A stretch of 64,000 bases of DNA from Tetracladium setigerum (taxonomy: Eukaryota; Ascomycota; Leotiomycetes; Helotiales). The stretch is taken from NCBI GenBank assembly GCA_031472005.1, contig PZJY01000005.1, forward strand, positions 2,976,001 through 3,040,000, in the 5' to 3' direction. Positions 37,906 through 48,904 of this stretch are shown in pieces. How positions within the stretch are numbered: the first letter of the stretch is position 1; every line of letters starts with the position of its first letter. The notes beneath the pieces were generated by a model. That model was not told where the DNA came from. It saw only the letters and a program-made list of their open reading frames with translations, and made no database searches. Position numbers and translations under genes: made by a program.

Positions 37906-39622
37906 ATGCCACTCACCGCCACCTCCCCCCAACCTTCCACACCCTCCAATCCACCAGCCTCATCCTCCTCTCCCTCCTCCTCTCCATTCCACTCACCCAA
38001 TTCACCCTCATCTGCTGGCTCCTCGCGCCCTACCTCTCCATAACCAAACACATCACGCACTACCGACGATGGCGCACCCTCTCCTCCTCCACCTTTCGCC
38101 CGCGCAAGATCCTTGTCACGGGACTCTCAATGTCCAAAGGTCTTGCCATAGCACGCATTTTCTATCGCGCCGGACATACCGTCATCGGTGCTGATTTCGA
38201 AGATGATGGTATTTACCTCCCGGCGAGATTTAGCACGTGCGTGGAGAGGTTTCATCGCTTGCCGAAGCCGTTTGCGGCTGGTGCTGTTGCTGGGAGGGGG
38301 GGAGGTGTGAGTGGTGAGGAGAGGGAGGAAAGGAGTGAGGAGTATATTGATGAGATTTTGCGGATTGTGAAGGAGGAGGGTGTGGAGTTGTGGGCGAGTG
38401 TGTCGGGGGAGGCGTCGGCGTTGGAGGATGGTGAGGCAGCCGAGTTGATTGAGAGTATGAATGCAGAAAACTCACAGGGAAAGGGGTGTAAAGTCGTGCA
38501 GTTTGGTCACACTCTCACAGAGACTTTACATGATAAATTCTCCTTCATTCAGAACACCCGGCGCATCGGATTGAATGTACCGCAGACACATCTCGTTACT
38601 TCCGAGACCGAAGCATTGAGTTTGCTCTACCCGGACAGTGCAATCAGGACTAATTCGAAAGAAATTCTTCCATTGGAGAAAACACCTTCTAGGAGGAGGA
38701 AAGAGTATATCATGAAATCCATCATCCTCGACTCCAGCACCGACGACCGCGCCAACCTACGTCTCCTCCCACGCCCTTCCCTCCGCGAAACAGAAGCGCA
38801 CATCAAAACCCTAAACCCCACTCCCTTCCGCCCCTATGTCCTCCAACAATTCATCTCTGGCCGCGAATACTGCGCGCACTCCCTCGTCATCTCCGGCCAA
38901 ATCCGCGCCTTTGTCGCCTGTCCCAGTGCAGAAATGCTACTTCACTACTCCGCGCTTCCATCCTCCTCGCTACTCTCAAGAGCAATGGAAGCCTATCTCC
39001 GAACGTACGCTGAGAAGATGATGGAGATGGGTGATAGAATGACGGGTCATTTCAGTGTTGATTTTCTGGTCGAGGAGAATGTGGCGGTTGTGGCGGAGGG
39101 AGGGTGGGTGGTGTGAGTGAGGAGCAGGTGAGGGCGTTGATGGGGATGTTATATCCCATTGAATGCAACCCCCGCGCCAACACAGCAGTCGTGCTATTCT
39201 CCGATGTATCCGAAGATCTAGCGTCGACGTATCTTTCTATCCTTGATGATCCGGAGCCGAAAGGTGTCGTGAATGGAAATCGAGTCGTCAATCAACTCGT
39301 TGTGCCGAAACCGGGTGTGCCGGGTTATTACTGGATAGGTCATGATTTGGTAACGTTGGTTCTACTGCCTTTGTTGCAGTTGATTAGGGGAGAGGTGAAG
39401 GTTTGGAGCGTGCTGGAGTCTTGGATGGTTTTCGTGCAGCATGTTTGGGGTTGGAGGGAGGGCGTTTGGGAGGTTTGGGATCCGTGGCCTTGTTGGTGGT
39501 TTTATGTTGCGTATTGGCCTGCTAAGCTTGCGATTGCTGCTGTGAATGGGAGGAAGGGGTGGTGGGGGAGGATTAATTTGGCGACGGGAAGGTGTTTGGA
39601 TGTTGAGCGAACAGTCTTTTGA
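37906..39622 (+). CDS. Membrane-anchored ATP-grasp enzyme resembling MysC
   Basis: Predicted ATP-dependent carboxylate-amine ligase; substrate unknown. A hydrophobic helix (about residues 18-45) is followed by KILVTG, then an ATP-grasp fold: KFSFIQNTRRIGLNVPQT, the nucleotide-binding lysine in YIMKSI, YVLQQFISGREYCAHS, a GHFSVDF strand and the metal-binding ECNPRANTAV. The order and spacing resemble MysC-type ATP-grasp ligases of mycosporine-glycine synthesis as I remember them. A Trp-rich hydrophobic C-terminal tail (39330-39560) may also touch the membrane. Two one-base losses break the frame: the C6 run at 37925-37930, just after the ATG, and the G-rich stretch 39098-39113. Both restored give 572 residues. 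No mycosporine pathway partners are nearby, so the MysC role itself is not implied. Confidence 0.75.
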
Positions 39623-40244
39623 GATGTTGAGCGTCTTTTGGGATGGTGGATGTGGAAGCAATGAAGAGTGGAGGATTGAATTTAGATGTGTGATATGCAG
39701 GACGAGATGAAGATATGATAGATGAGATCTTTTTTAAGTACAGTACATGATGAGTAAGAGCAAGGCGTGGGTGGTGGTGGTCGTGGGTGATTTAGGTCTC
39801 TATGTAGAATTTGTTGCATTTTTGTTGCAGTATTTTTGTTAGATACCCTTCAGAATGACTGAATATATAGACTTTGTTATTAGAGTAGCATGTGTCGCAT
39901 TACTCTTAATTTACTGCCTGTCTTTCGTATCATGTAATCTTATGTGCGCCGAACTGAGTAGCTATAGGTAGCTTTAATGTTAATATGTATACAGAACCCC
40001 AAGAGGCTAAGGAGATACCTACTTGCCTCGAGCATCAGATCTTGGTACCTACTTACTATCTATAAGTAACTCAAACTCAGGCCGTTTACCATCCACCCAC
40101 TATCTCCCACTTCTTCAATCTCCAACTCTCCCATCTCTCCTAACTGGAGAACAAGTTATATAAGTTACGAGATGAGGCAGGAGGGACAGTTATTATTTCG
40201 AGCTGTGTCTATCGCATCCAGCAATTTGTCATCACCTTCATGAG
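39623..40244. other. Convergent intergenic region
   Basis: 622 bases between two convergent genes, AT-rich, presumably holding both 3' UTRs. Nothing else seen. Confidence 0.5.
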
Positions 40245-41772
40245 TTAGAAGGTAAACTTTATACTCCCCGTACTAAACCCAGCAGCCAATACCACTGTCA
40301 CAGCTCCAGCCACGAAAACATACACCAGCACCACACACTTGCTCTTTTTTCCCTCCCACGCTCGTCTCGCATAACTCATCGTGACCGTCCCATAGGTCTG
40401 CATACCCTCGTATCCAACACCATAATACACCAATCCTACCAACGCAATACCGTATCCTATGATCTGTATGCCACTCACAGCCGTGCTCCAGAGCACCACT
40501 GAAGTTACAATAAGGAAGATGTTCTTCAGTACGCCGCAGAGAGTCATTACTAGGCTTGATGTCTTGCCAATCTAACATATATATCGTTAATACCCTTCAT
40601 GAAAGCACTCGTTTCTCCTTCTCGAGCATGAAAAAATAAAAGGGAAAGGCGAAATGCATCTTACCAAGAACACACTAGCAACATTCAAAGCAAACGCGAC
40701 TCCCGCGCTGCCTATCAACACCCATGGACCTGCCCTCTGCACGTCCCCCCATGCCACCTCATTCTCAGTCGCAATCGCAATCATGGCATTGAGTACTGTG
40801 CAAATCGGAGCGTAATAGTATAGCGATACCAAGGGGTCCATATTCAGCCCTTTCCCAGAGAGGAGAATCTGTATTAGGATCAAGCGCACGCCTTCACTGA
40901 AGATTCCACCAAGTTGGAAGACAAATCCAATCCAGGAAAATGTGACTTCACCCAAACATGCGATTATAACACCTATTACGATCACAGTGATGTTGATGAA
41001 TACTTTTAGGTTGGGCGTCGCTACGCCGAAGAGCCACGAAAGTACTAACACCGCAGCCGGAGCACTAGCCTTTCGTTTATTGTTAGCATCCTGACCCTCT
41101 TCCATCTCATTTCACTTCATAGCATTATACTCTCTTAGGAATTCTAAAGGAAAAGACGTACCTTCAGCATCTGCGTAAACGAAACGCTCAAATACAAATA
41201 CACCTGATTACTGCACACCAAACTCACACTGTAAAGCACACCAATCGGTACAATGGCACGCAAATAAGTTGTCCCAGTCATCTTGACGGTTTTGCGACCA
41301 TTAAGGAGGGATGTGCTATAGGCAAGGAATTGGGTGCAGATAGTTGCGAAGGCCATGTGAATAGTTGTTAGAATTGCCGCTACGTTGAGTATTAACCAGT
41401 TGAGTTGAGTTTGAATGGAATATGGTTGATAAGCTTGATCTAGGTGAAGTTTTACGTACGGAAATCTGTAATGTATTTAGCATGCTGGCCGAGGTACGAC
41501 TAAAGGGAAAACTAGGAGCTAGACGTACGGAATCCCGCATTCGACATGATGTGTTTATTTAACAAAATGGTGGCGGAGCTGAGAAAAATCCAAGTTCTAC
41601 AAAGTATTTGATGGATTAGTAAATCTCCTTCTTTCCGACTCAAGTGAAGTCTGAGATCAGTTTGATCAAATAGTTTTCACTTAAGTAAAAGTACTCACAA
41701 CACAAGAAAAGCCGGATGTACTCTTATCCTGTTGCCAGTATCCACACTCAGGACTTCCGTCATTGGTAACAT
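40245..41772 (-). CDS. Triose-phosphate/nucleotide-sugar transporter family (TPT/DMT) protein
   Basis: Predicted Golgi or ER membrane antiporter for a nucleotide sugar or sugar phosphate. Minus-strand exons are 41772-41699, 41596-41529, 41465-41460 (six bases), 41379-41162, 41069-40665 and 40571-40245, giving exactly 366 codons (365 residues). The joined protein reads HPAFLVLTWIFLSSATILLNKH, then MSNAGFHFPAILTTIHM, then GRKTVKMTGTTYLRAIVPIG. These are the hallmark TM1-TM3 segments of the family. Later come several more hydrophobic helices and a GKTSSLVMTLCGVLKN segment. Every intron is GT-AG and in phase. The exact substrate cannot be told from sequence. A second ATG at 41763 could also serve as start. 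Confidence 0.9.
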
Positions 41773-43141
41773 CGTTTCTACCTCGGCCAAGCACTACAAC
41801 GTGGTTGGTGAAAAGAGGAGAGAAATTCACAATGAAGTGTGGAAAATGTACAAGATCGAATTGCGGAAATGCCTGCAGGATGCCTTGACATTGTTATAAC
41901 TCAATTGGAAACATTTTCTCCATCTGCAAAGTAGTGATTACGAGACGTCATGTTGACGCGAGGACTAAAACATAATGGATAGCAGGATTTTCATTCGTCA
42001 TCGAAATCTCATATGATTTCGATAAGCAAGCAAAACCCCTGAAAAACAAATGCTTGAATGAATAAACAAAAAATAAGGTACATGACTAGCGCATAATTCG
42101 TTCAAGCGTCGAGTTCGACCAAACGCGCACGCATGTTAATCAAGCTTAGCGCTAAACGCAGAAGTGGGTCTGAAACACGTACGCAACGTCGCGTACAACA
42201 GAGGTTACCAGAAAACAGAGAAATCCAATTTGCTGCTAGTGGGTAAAATGTATGATTGGGTGGGTATCGCGCATTCATTGTTCGCGTCCCCATCGGAAGG
42301 TCGTGAGTACAAGGGCGAGTGTGAGTTAGGGTTTGAATAAACACAGATTAAGCGAAGCTTTTATTACGCTAAGCTGCGATCAAGAACTCGACATCGCCCT
42401 TAATGGGCTTGAATCATGTCTTGGGTAATTAATACTTCGCGAATCGCTATGTCTTTCTCTACTTTTGAAACCCGGAAATCTTGAACCCGGAGCTCGAAGC
42501 TACAAACGGGACCAACATTGCACCGCACCCACTCAACTCTAGGAAAGGGGAGAGAAACTGACCAGCATTGTACTGCACCGCTCAACCCTATTCTGATCAA
42601 GCACTTCCATTTCCAGGTTCGTATTAAAGACTTGGCAGAGCCGCCTCAGCGTTGCGCTTACGCAACATCAGCTAACGATTTTCCTCGCTTATTATCTACA
42701 TCCCGTTTGTAGATTTATCCCTGTCAATTCCAAAATTCCTATCCCTAACTTCGGTGAGCACATGAACTATTCCTTTGTTTATATGAATTGACACTCATTG
42801 ATGAACCCCGACTAAGAGCGTATTGGGACGCCTTGTATATCCACCATTCAAGTCAACACCATAGCGCGGAAACATTAAGGCTGTTAAAAGAATTCGGAAA
42901 TCAAGTGATATTAAAGTCACAAGCCCTATTCAATTGCGAAAACCGTCAGTACTTGGAGAACGAGAAGCGGGTAACTAGTATGAAATATTTCTCTTGTGCC
43001 AAGCCCACTAGAACGTATCACAACTGGCAGCCTGACCGGGTTCTTGCATTTGTTTGGTTTGGTGTGAAGAACAGATAAAGTTCTACCCTGTAAAAAGGTT
43101 ATAGTACGTTACTGATGTAGAAGGTACCTGCCAAACAAGGG

Positions 43142-43205
43142 GATGAACAACCCTTACTGAGGCTCGTGCTGACACCGACAGGATCCGTTAGTGAGGGTTC
43201 ATTTC
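43142..43205. repeat. Imperfect inverted repeat / hairpin
   Basis: The left arm (43142-43162, with ATGAACAACCCTTACT) and right arm (43185-43205, with AGTGAGGGTTCATT) pair with a two-base bulge and one mismatch around a loop of about 22 bases. Confidence 0.6.
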
Positions 43206-43414
43206 CGAGAACATTTGGGATCACCACTCAACTATAGCGCCTGTTTATGCCGACGGAGTATAGGAGGAGGTCCGTGGAACTATTTTGTACAGACGTGGAA
43301 GATCTAAGTTTTCGGGTCCATGCTGTTCTCGATTTTTCATGGCAGCGAAGCTTCTCCAGCGAATTATCTTCTGGATTCGTAGTACTCCTCGTTGCTTTGG
43401 GAAATACCAATTAA

Positions 43415-43742
43415 GGGCCAGTTTGGTTGTAGACTGCCAGAGTATAATTCGGCACAAAAGTTACTTGCGTTCTAGTACCCTTAGAGCTCAGTAAAATAAT
43501 ATTCTAGCGCTGGATTTTGGCCTAAAAATTCTCACCTATCCTCCTAAGGAGCGGTCAAAGATAAAGAATGAAGTCTGTTTTATTTTGGTAACAGCCTCGT
43601 CCCAAGTGCGAGTTAGGACAAAAATTTGAATCATTATAAGCTAGGCCTCTCTTCTTTACCCTGAAACGTCAGAGAAGCCTCGGATGCCTGCCCTGCCAGA
43701 ATCTGCCAAAATCTATATTCTGGTACGCAACCAAACTAGCCC
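43415..43742. mobile_element. Tourist-like (PIF/Harbinger-type) MITE, 328 bases
   Basis: A non-autonomous element without a transposase ORF. The terminal inverted repeats are GGGCCAGTTTGGTTGT on the left (43415-43430) and, read on the minus strand, GGGCTAGTTTGGTTGC on the right (43727-43742). They match at 14 of 16 positions, and weaker similarity continues inward. The element is flanked by identical TAA triplets at 43412-43414 and 43743-43745. A three-base TWA target duplication and GGGC...GTTTGGTT ends are typical of the PIF/Harbinger superfamily. The class assignment is inference from these ends. Confidence 0.82.
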
Positions 43743-44164
43743 TAAAACAAGCGCGAATAATGGAGGTAGGAATATTACTGGGCATTTAGTAAGTTTCCAG
43801 TATCTAAAGCTTACGTCTGCTCACTCCTGACTCGTAACATCACTTAAGGAAGAAAGAGTCTTTGACCTCCTATTTTTGCTGCTGCTCTCGAGTGCTATAC
43901 TATGATAAGTTGGTGACGACAGCTCATTTCGGCTACAATAGAAGCTTTTCCGCTGTTCCGAACAGAGTACAGATGATCAAGGGTGTAACTGAAGCGTTGT
44001 GCTATGCTAGGATGTCTTGATGCTTATTTTGCCGGCTTGACTACCACAAGTTTTAAGGAGGCTAAGTCTTTTCCATTGTTCTTCGAATTAAACTCCTTCG
44101 GTCTATTATATTAGAATACTTCGAGCCGATATCCCTTCTTTCATCGCAGAGAGGTATTACCACA

Positions 44165-45376
44165 ATGCTTTATCCAAATCGCTTTCATTATCGCAACTTG
44201 TTCGGCCGCTGGGGCATTGTCAGTTTTTTCCACCTTCTAATTGCGTTCCTCTTCTAGACTTTTTGATTCCTACCTGCTGTATCACTAACGAAATTTTAAC
44301 AGGTATCTATTGTTTTCTTCTCCATATGGACTCTCTATCTCTACAGCCAGACCAAGCACCTCCTCTCATACCACCCTCACACCATCAGCACCTCCTCCAT
44401 AATCTCATCTACGAAATACATCCCATTGCACCTCCATCTCCCTCCCCAAATTGCTGCCGCTTTCTGCCACAAAGTCAACTTCCCCGTCTATAACCACACA
44501 AGTACTCGCAAACGCCAGGTTTACGATCTCTTTCTCTTTAACACCGAACTGGACTGGCTGGAAATAAGACTCCACACACTCGCTCCCTCCGTCGACTACT
44601 TCGTCATTGTCGAATCGCCCGTTACATTCACCAAAAAAGCCAAACCGCTTGTACTAAAGGAAAACTGGGACCGCTTCAAAGACTTCCATTCAAAAATCAT
44701 CTATCATACCCTGCAAGATCCACCAACAAGCGCAAATGGGAAATGGGATCTAGAAATATACCAGCGCAACGCTATGTTCACACAAGTCTTCCCCTTTTTA
44801 ACAAACGAGAAGAAGGCCATGGAGGGAGACATTATTGTTGTTAGCGATGTGGATGAAATCCCTCGGCCTGCAACCATGATGGTTCTACGGAATTGCGACG
44901 TGCCAAAACGTGTCACAATCCGGAGTCAATTCTACTACTACAGTTTCCAGTGGTTACATCGAGGCAAGCAATGGCAACACGGTCAAGCTACCACCTATCA
45001 GGGCATCAATACCATTCTCCCTGTTCCCCTCAGAACTGGCAATGGGATTGGAACTGGCTCAACATCTGGCGAGAAACAGCTAATATCTGGAATGCGGGGT
45101 GGCATTGCAGTACGTGTTTTGAGCGGGTGAGCGACGTGTTGGAGAAGATGGGAAGTTTTAGTCATACGGAGTATAACCAGGAGAGGTGGAGGAATCTGAA
45201 AAGTATTGTGGAGAAGATAAGGAGGGGAAGGATTTGTGGGATAGGAGAGGGAGTACTATGACAGAGTGGAGAATAATCAGGATATACCGGAGTACCTGAA
45301 AGGTGATCGGTCAAGATGGGGTTTTATGTTGGATAGAGATGGGGTTAATGCTGGGTTTATGGATGTAGAGGGTTGA
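44165..45376 (+). CDS. Glycosyltransferase family 17 protein (type II membrane protein)
   Basis: Relative of beta-1,4-mannosyl-glycoprotein GlcNAc-transferase. Exon 1 (44165-44218) and exon 2 (from 44303) join to give a short cytoplasmic tail and a signal anchor (VSIVFFSIWTLYLY). Family motifs are DLFLFNTELDWLEIRLHTL, the DXD-like GDIIVVSDVDEIPRP, WQHGQATTYQG and NAGWHCSTCF. The 3' third needs three one-base restorations, at about 45020-45037, 45224-45227 (GGGG) and 45245-45247, to keep the conserved sequence LWDR, EYYDRVENN and RWGFMLDRDG in one frame. With them the gene has 376 residues and stops at 45376. Three lesions in 230 bases make a decaying gene possible, but all are the same type as elsewhere in the window. 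Confidence 0.8.
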
Positions 45377-45597
45377 TCTGATTAGCTTTTGTCAATTGGC
45401 TTCCCTGCTGTACTGACTTTTTTCTGATTGATGCGCACTAAGATGTTTTAGAGGATAGATAAAAAGAAGGGAATTTATATACAAAAATCGATACTGCCTT
45501 CCTTGTCTTGTATATTTTTAAGATCGATCGGTTCAAGACTCAAAACATCTGACTTGTGTCGAGTGGTGGGTTGTAATAGTTAGTGGTAGTGGTATGA

Positions 45598-46060
45598 ACG
45601 TTTTGCTAATAATCTATTGACGTTTTACTAATACTACGCAAGCGTTGTGATAGCATCTTGCTAGCGTATCCGACGAGCGAGTTCTATTATAGCAGATGCG
45701 ATGTGCAACGAAAAGTTTTCTTCAAGTTCCAGGTGGGGTGTTATCGCCGGCGTAGAGTACCTAGTAACGTTTTGTAATCGTTCTACTAACGATTTACTAG
45801 CAAATTGCTAGTGCAGTGGACAAGAGAGTTCGATTATAGCAGATGCGACGCGCAACAAAAAAGACTTCTGGCGGGGGAGTGAGAGGGTTTGAGGGAAGTG
45901 AAGTGAAGTGAAGTGAAATGAAGGAGGGAAGGGTAGTATATCAGGCTTGGCAGTGAATATGGGGAGCATTGAGTTTTCATTGGCGTATTGCTAGCGTATT
46001 GCTAGCGTATTTTGCAGGTGAGATCTATGTTTGCAGGTGCGATGTGCGACAAAAGATTTT
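45598..46060. repeat. Three degenerate copies of an interspersed repeat
   Basis: Copy A (45598-45716) and copy B (45766-45864) share AACGTTTTGTAAT-like starts, TTACTA(A/G) blocks, TTGCTAG, and then GTTCTATTATAGCAGATGCG with GCAAC(G)AAAA. The offset in the best-matched part is about 147-170 bases. Copy C (45981-46060) keeps GTATTGCTAGCGTATTGCTAGC and GCGATGTGCGACAAAAG. GCTAGC-like words recur throughout. Confidence 0.6.
45895..45922. repeat. GAAGT microsatellite
   Basis: About five head-to-tail copies of GAAGT, the last one imperfect. Confidence 0.85.
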
Positions 46061-46601
46061 AATTGGGTGAAGTGAAATAGTGCAGATATCGAACCCTGAA
46101 TTGTGTTATGGTGGTATTGCGAAAACGTATTTATGGGAATGCCTGGGTCAAATTGAATATGTTGGGCATATAGGATTAGATTCGGACTAATGAGATGACC
46201 TCTAGCTGATGTGTGACGAACTCGACTTTTCATGTATTGCTAAACTTGGATTTCTTCGTGCTCCCTGTTATTTACATATACATTCTTCTCTTAAAAAATA
46301 TGCGATTGCGTTGTAGTGGCTACCTGGCCTTGGATTTTGGCCCCTGTATACATTTAGCCAGGAGCGCCCCCAAAAGATCCAAAAATGTACAAATATCTGT
46401 GCACTGGAGCAAATGTTCAAATTCCATGACCAGCAGCAAATGAATCATGCCAGCAGCAAATGAAGCGTACCCCTCCCTCCCATAGCACTCACCACCTAAC
46501 CTAACACCTAGCACCTATCAACAAGCCTATTTGCTGAATCCATTTCCTTTCATACGCGAAACATCTCGTGATCTCTACATTGAACAAGTCAAACAAGCTC
46601 C

Positions 46602-48904
46602 TCAACATCGCTCGAAAACACGATACAAGCCCTTCAAATTCGCAACCTCGATGACTCCCACCTTCATCAGCGATTTCGTGGCTACCAACCTGGCTCTAAA
46701 GGCAGGAAAGAGAATATGTTCCACCGCTCTGTTGATTTCTTGTCGTCGAGCCTGGAGTTGCTCATTTAGAGGAGCTTGAAAACTTGCAGCGGCTTCTGGG
46801 GTTGTAGATGAGATCTCGTCTTCTTGGGGCCCAATCGAAGGAGGAAGTTGCTCAGGAACGTAATATCGTGCCAACTCTCGAAGAAAGGTGTGAAAACACT
46901 GTTTCTCATCCGTCCAATCCACATGTGGGCCGAGACGCATGAGGAAGTTGGGCAGTTTGGCAAGCGAGGGAATGTAGCCTTTGACAAGTAGCGGGATGGA
47001 AAGAAGTTTTCCCTCTGGTGAGATGGACATGGTGAAGTATTCGATGAGCATGTCTCTTCTGTCAATTAGTTGCTGGGAGACCAGTTCTACAACATCCTCG
47101 ACTTCGAAATCGTCCTCTGAGTCGGCTGGTATGGTGGCTTTTTCTACTTCGGCTGCGAGGCGGATTGTGTCCCTGAGATCTAGGGGAGGATCAAATTGGA
47201 TAGCGCCGAAGTTTCCAAAGTCAGTGAGCCCTACTTGGTAGAAGTACTCGTTGGATATTTGGCCGAAGTCGACGAGAAAGAGTTTCACACCTCCTTGAAT
47301 AGCAGCGAGGCGACGGCGTTCGTCGACAATACCAACAAAAGTGTGCGAGGCAAAAACTTCTGTGAGAGTATCGTGCATATCATCTCGTACTTCCGCTCGC
47401 AGCTCTTTGATTGTGTTGAGTCGGATGATGGTTGGGGAGCGAGTGGAATTGGTGTTGGCTATGTCTCCAGAAGCATCGTCAATGCTGCCTGCTGTGGAAG
47501 TGTTGTGAGATGGTGTGGCAGGTGAGAGCATGCTAGTAATCTTGCGCATCTTAGAATCTGTACGAATAAGATTATTTTCATAGGGCTTTGATTTGGGCGT
47601 GTTGAAGGCACCGGACTTGGGTGGTGAATCTTCATCTTCTGGATTTGGATTTCTTGCTCCTGGAAGAAGGGTTTGAGTCATGAAAGTTCTGCTAGTGTCG
47701 ACTGTGGCAAGTTTTGATCTGATATCGAGACATATCTTCTCGATTATCTCATCTTCATTAAGAAAGTTTACTTCTCGTTTTGTGGGATGAACGTTGACGT
47801 CTACCCTGTGTGGGTCAATGTCGAGACTGAGGTATGTAAAGGGATGGCCACCCTTGGGGAGGAAAGCAGAGTAGGTTTGTTCAATCGCCTTGCGAATATT
47901 AGACGAGTCGACTGACCGGTGGTTGATGAACAGGAGGATTGTTGTTTTTTTGACGTGGTAATTGGCGTTTGTGGTCCAGCCACGCGCCCGAAAGCCATAT
48001 TTGCTATCGGCGGACGTGAATTCGATCAACTCATTTCCCACAGCACTTCCATAGATTTGTCGGATGCGATCCACAGTTGTGGAAGTTGATTGAGTGGAAA
48101 CCGAGGTTCCAGATTCTCCATGTTTCTTGCAAGAAAAGGCAACGCCATCGCAATGCACGGCGTATCTTCCCACGACGTCCAAAATCTTGTTGTACTCATC
48201 TGACGAAGATCTAAATGCTCGACGCCGGGTGGGGGTGTTGTAGAATATATCTTCGACTGTGATTTGGGTCCCTTGACGTCCAGCTGTTGGTTTTGGATCG
48301 GCACTCTGTCCAGGTTTGGATGGGATGAGTTTCCCACTGTCATAGTGGGCTCTCCAAGCACAATTCGAATCTTTCGTCTTGGTGGTCACTGTCAGATGGG
48401 CTATGTGACTGATGCTTGCGAGAGCTTCTCCTCGAAAACCGTAGGTGCCAATGGAGGTCAAATCTTCAAATGACTTGAGTTTGGACGTGGTATGCCGTTC
48501 ACAAAGGATTTCCATGTCTTCTTTCTGCGATGATTTAGCAAACCAATTTCACGGAAATCGCTCCAAATATTTACATTTATTCCATGGCCATTGTCGGTGA
48601 TTTGAAGCAGCTTCAAACCGCCGTCCTTGACCAGAACCTCAAGGGAGGTTGAGCCAGCATCGACAGAATTCTCGATGAGTTCCTTGAGTGCGTGAACAGG
48701 AGCGACAATAATCTCACCAGCCGCGATCTTATTCACCACATCCTGATGGAGAGCCTGTATGATATTAAGAAGTGACCAGTCGGCAGTTGAAGCAAACAGA
48801 GGCGGACATACCTGAATTCTTCTGGGAGCTGTAACCAATAGGTCGTCGGCCTTGCGCTTGGTGCCTCTAGGACCATCGGTATCAACATCCATCAATTCAG
48901 CCAT
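46602..48904 (-). CDS. MLH1: DNA mismatch repair protein MLH1
   Basis: MutL homolog; forms MutL-alpha with Pms1 and acts in nuclear mismatch repair and meiotic crossing over. Exons 48904-48812, 48754-48575 and 48524-46602 give 731 residues. The GHKL ATPase has ALKELIENSVDAGS (N-box with catalytic Glu), ITDNGHGI, TSKLKSFEDL and GTYGFRGEALASI. The transducer part has NVHPTKREVNFL. The C-terminal domain ends in GLYRVFERC, the FERC end peculiar to Mlh1 and not Pms1. The N-terminus carries a short KRK-type basic stretch. All introns are GT-AG and in phase; no defect seen. Confidence 0.96.

Larger units (their letters stand above)
41773..44164. other. Accessory-looking intergenic region with a MITE
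   Basis: About 2.4 kb between divergent genes. It contains a Tourist-like MITE (43415-43742) and an imperfect inverted repeat (43142-43205). Small open frames (42102-42344, 42788-43078) show no domain. The rest may be decayed repeats, but I cannot assign them. Confidence 0.5.
45377..46601. other. Intergenic region with degenerate repeats
   Basis: About 1.2 kb holding three degenerate copies of a GCTAGC/ATTATAGCAGATGCGA repeat (45598-46060) and a short GAAGT microsatellite (45895-45922). No gene seen. Confidence 0.5.

Noticed and set aside
37906..38040. Short Pro/Ser-rich ORF from the ATG at 37906 taken as a separate small gene
   Set aside because: It is the out-of-frame start of the ATP-grasp gene; the frame one base off encodes the transmembrane helix.
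41316..41540. Minus-strand open frame as N-terminus of the TPT transporter
   Set aside because: It runs through two introns; the spliced model with the micro-exon gives the conserved family sequence.
42788..43078. Open frame of 96 codons between the transporter and GT17
   Set aside because: No domain and no splice-supported neighbours; lies in repeat-like DNA.
45598..46060. Repeat trio as a CRISPR array
   Set aside because: Copies are degenerate, unequal in spacing, and the organism is a fungus.
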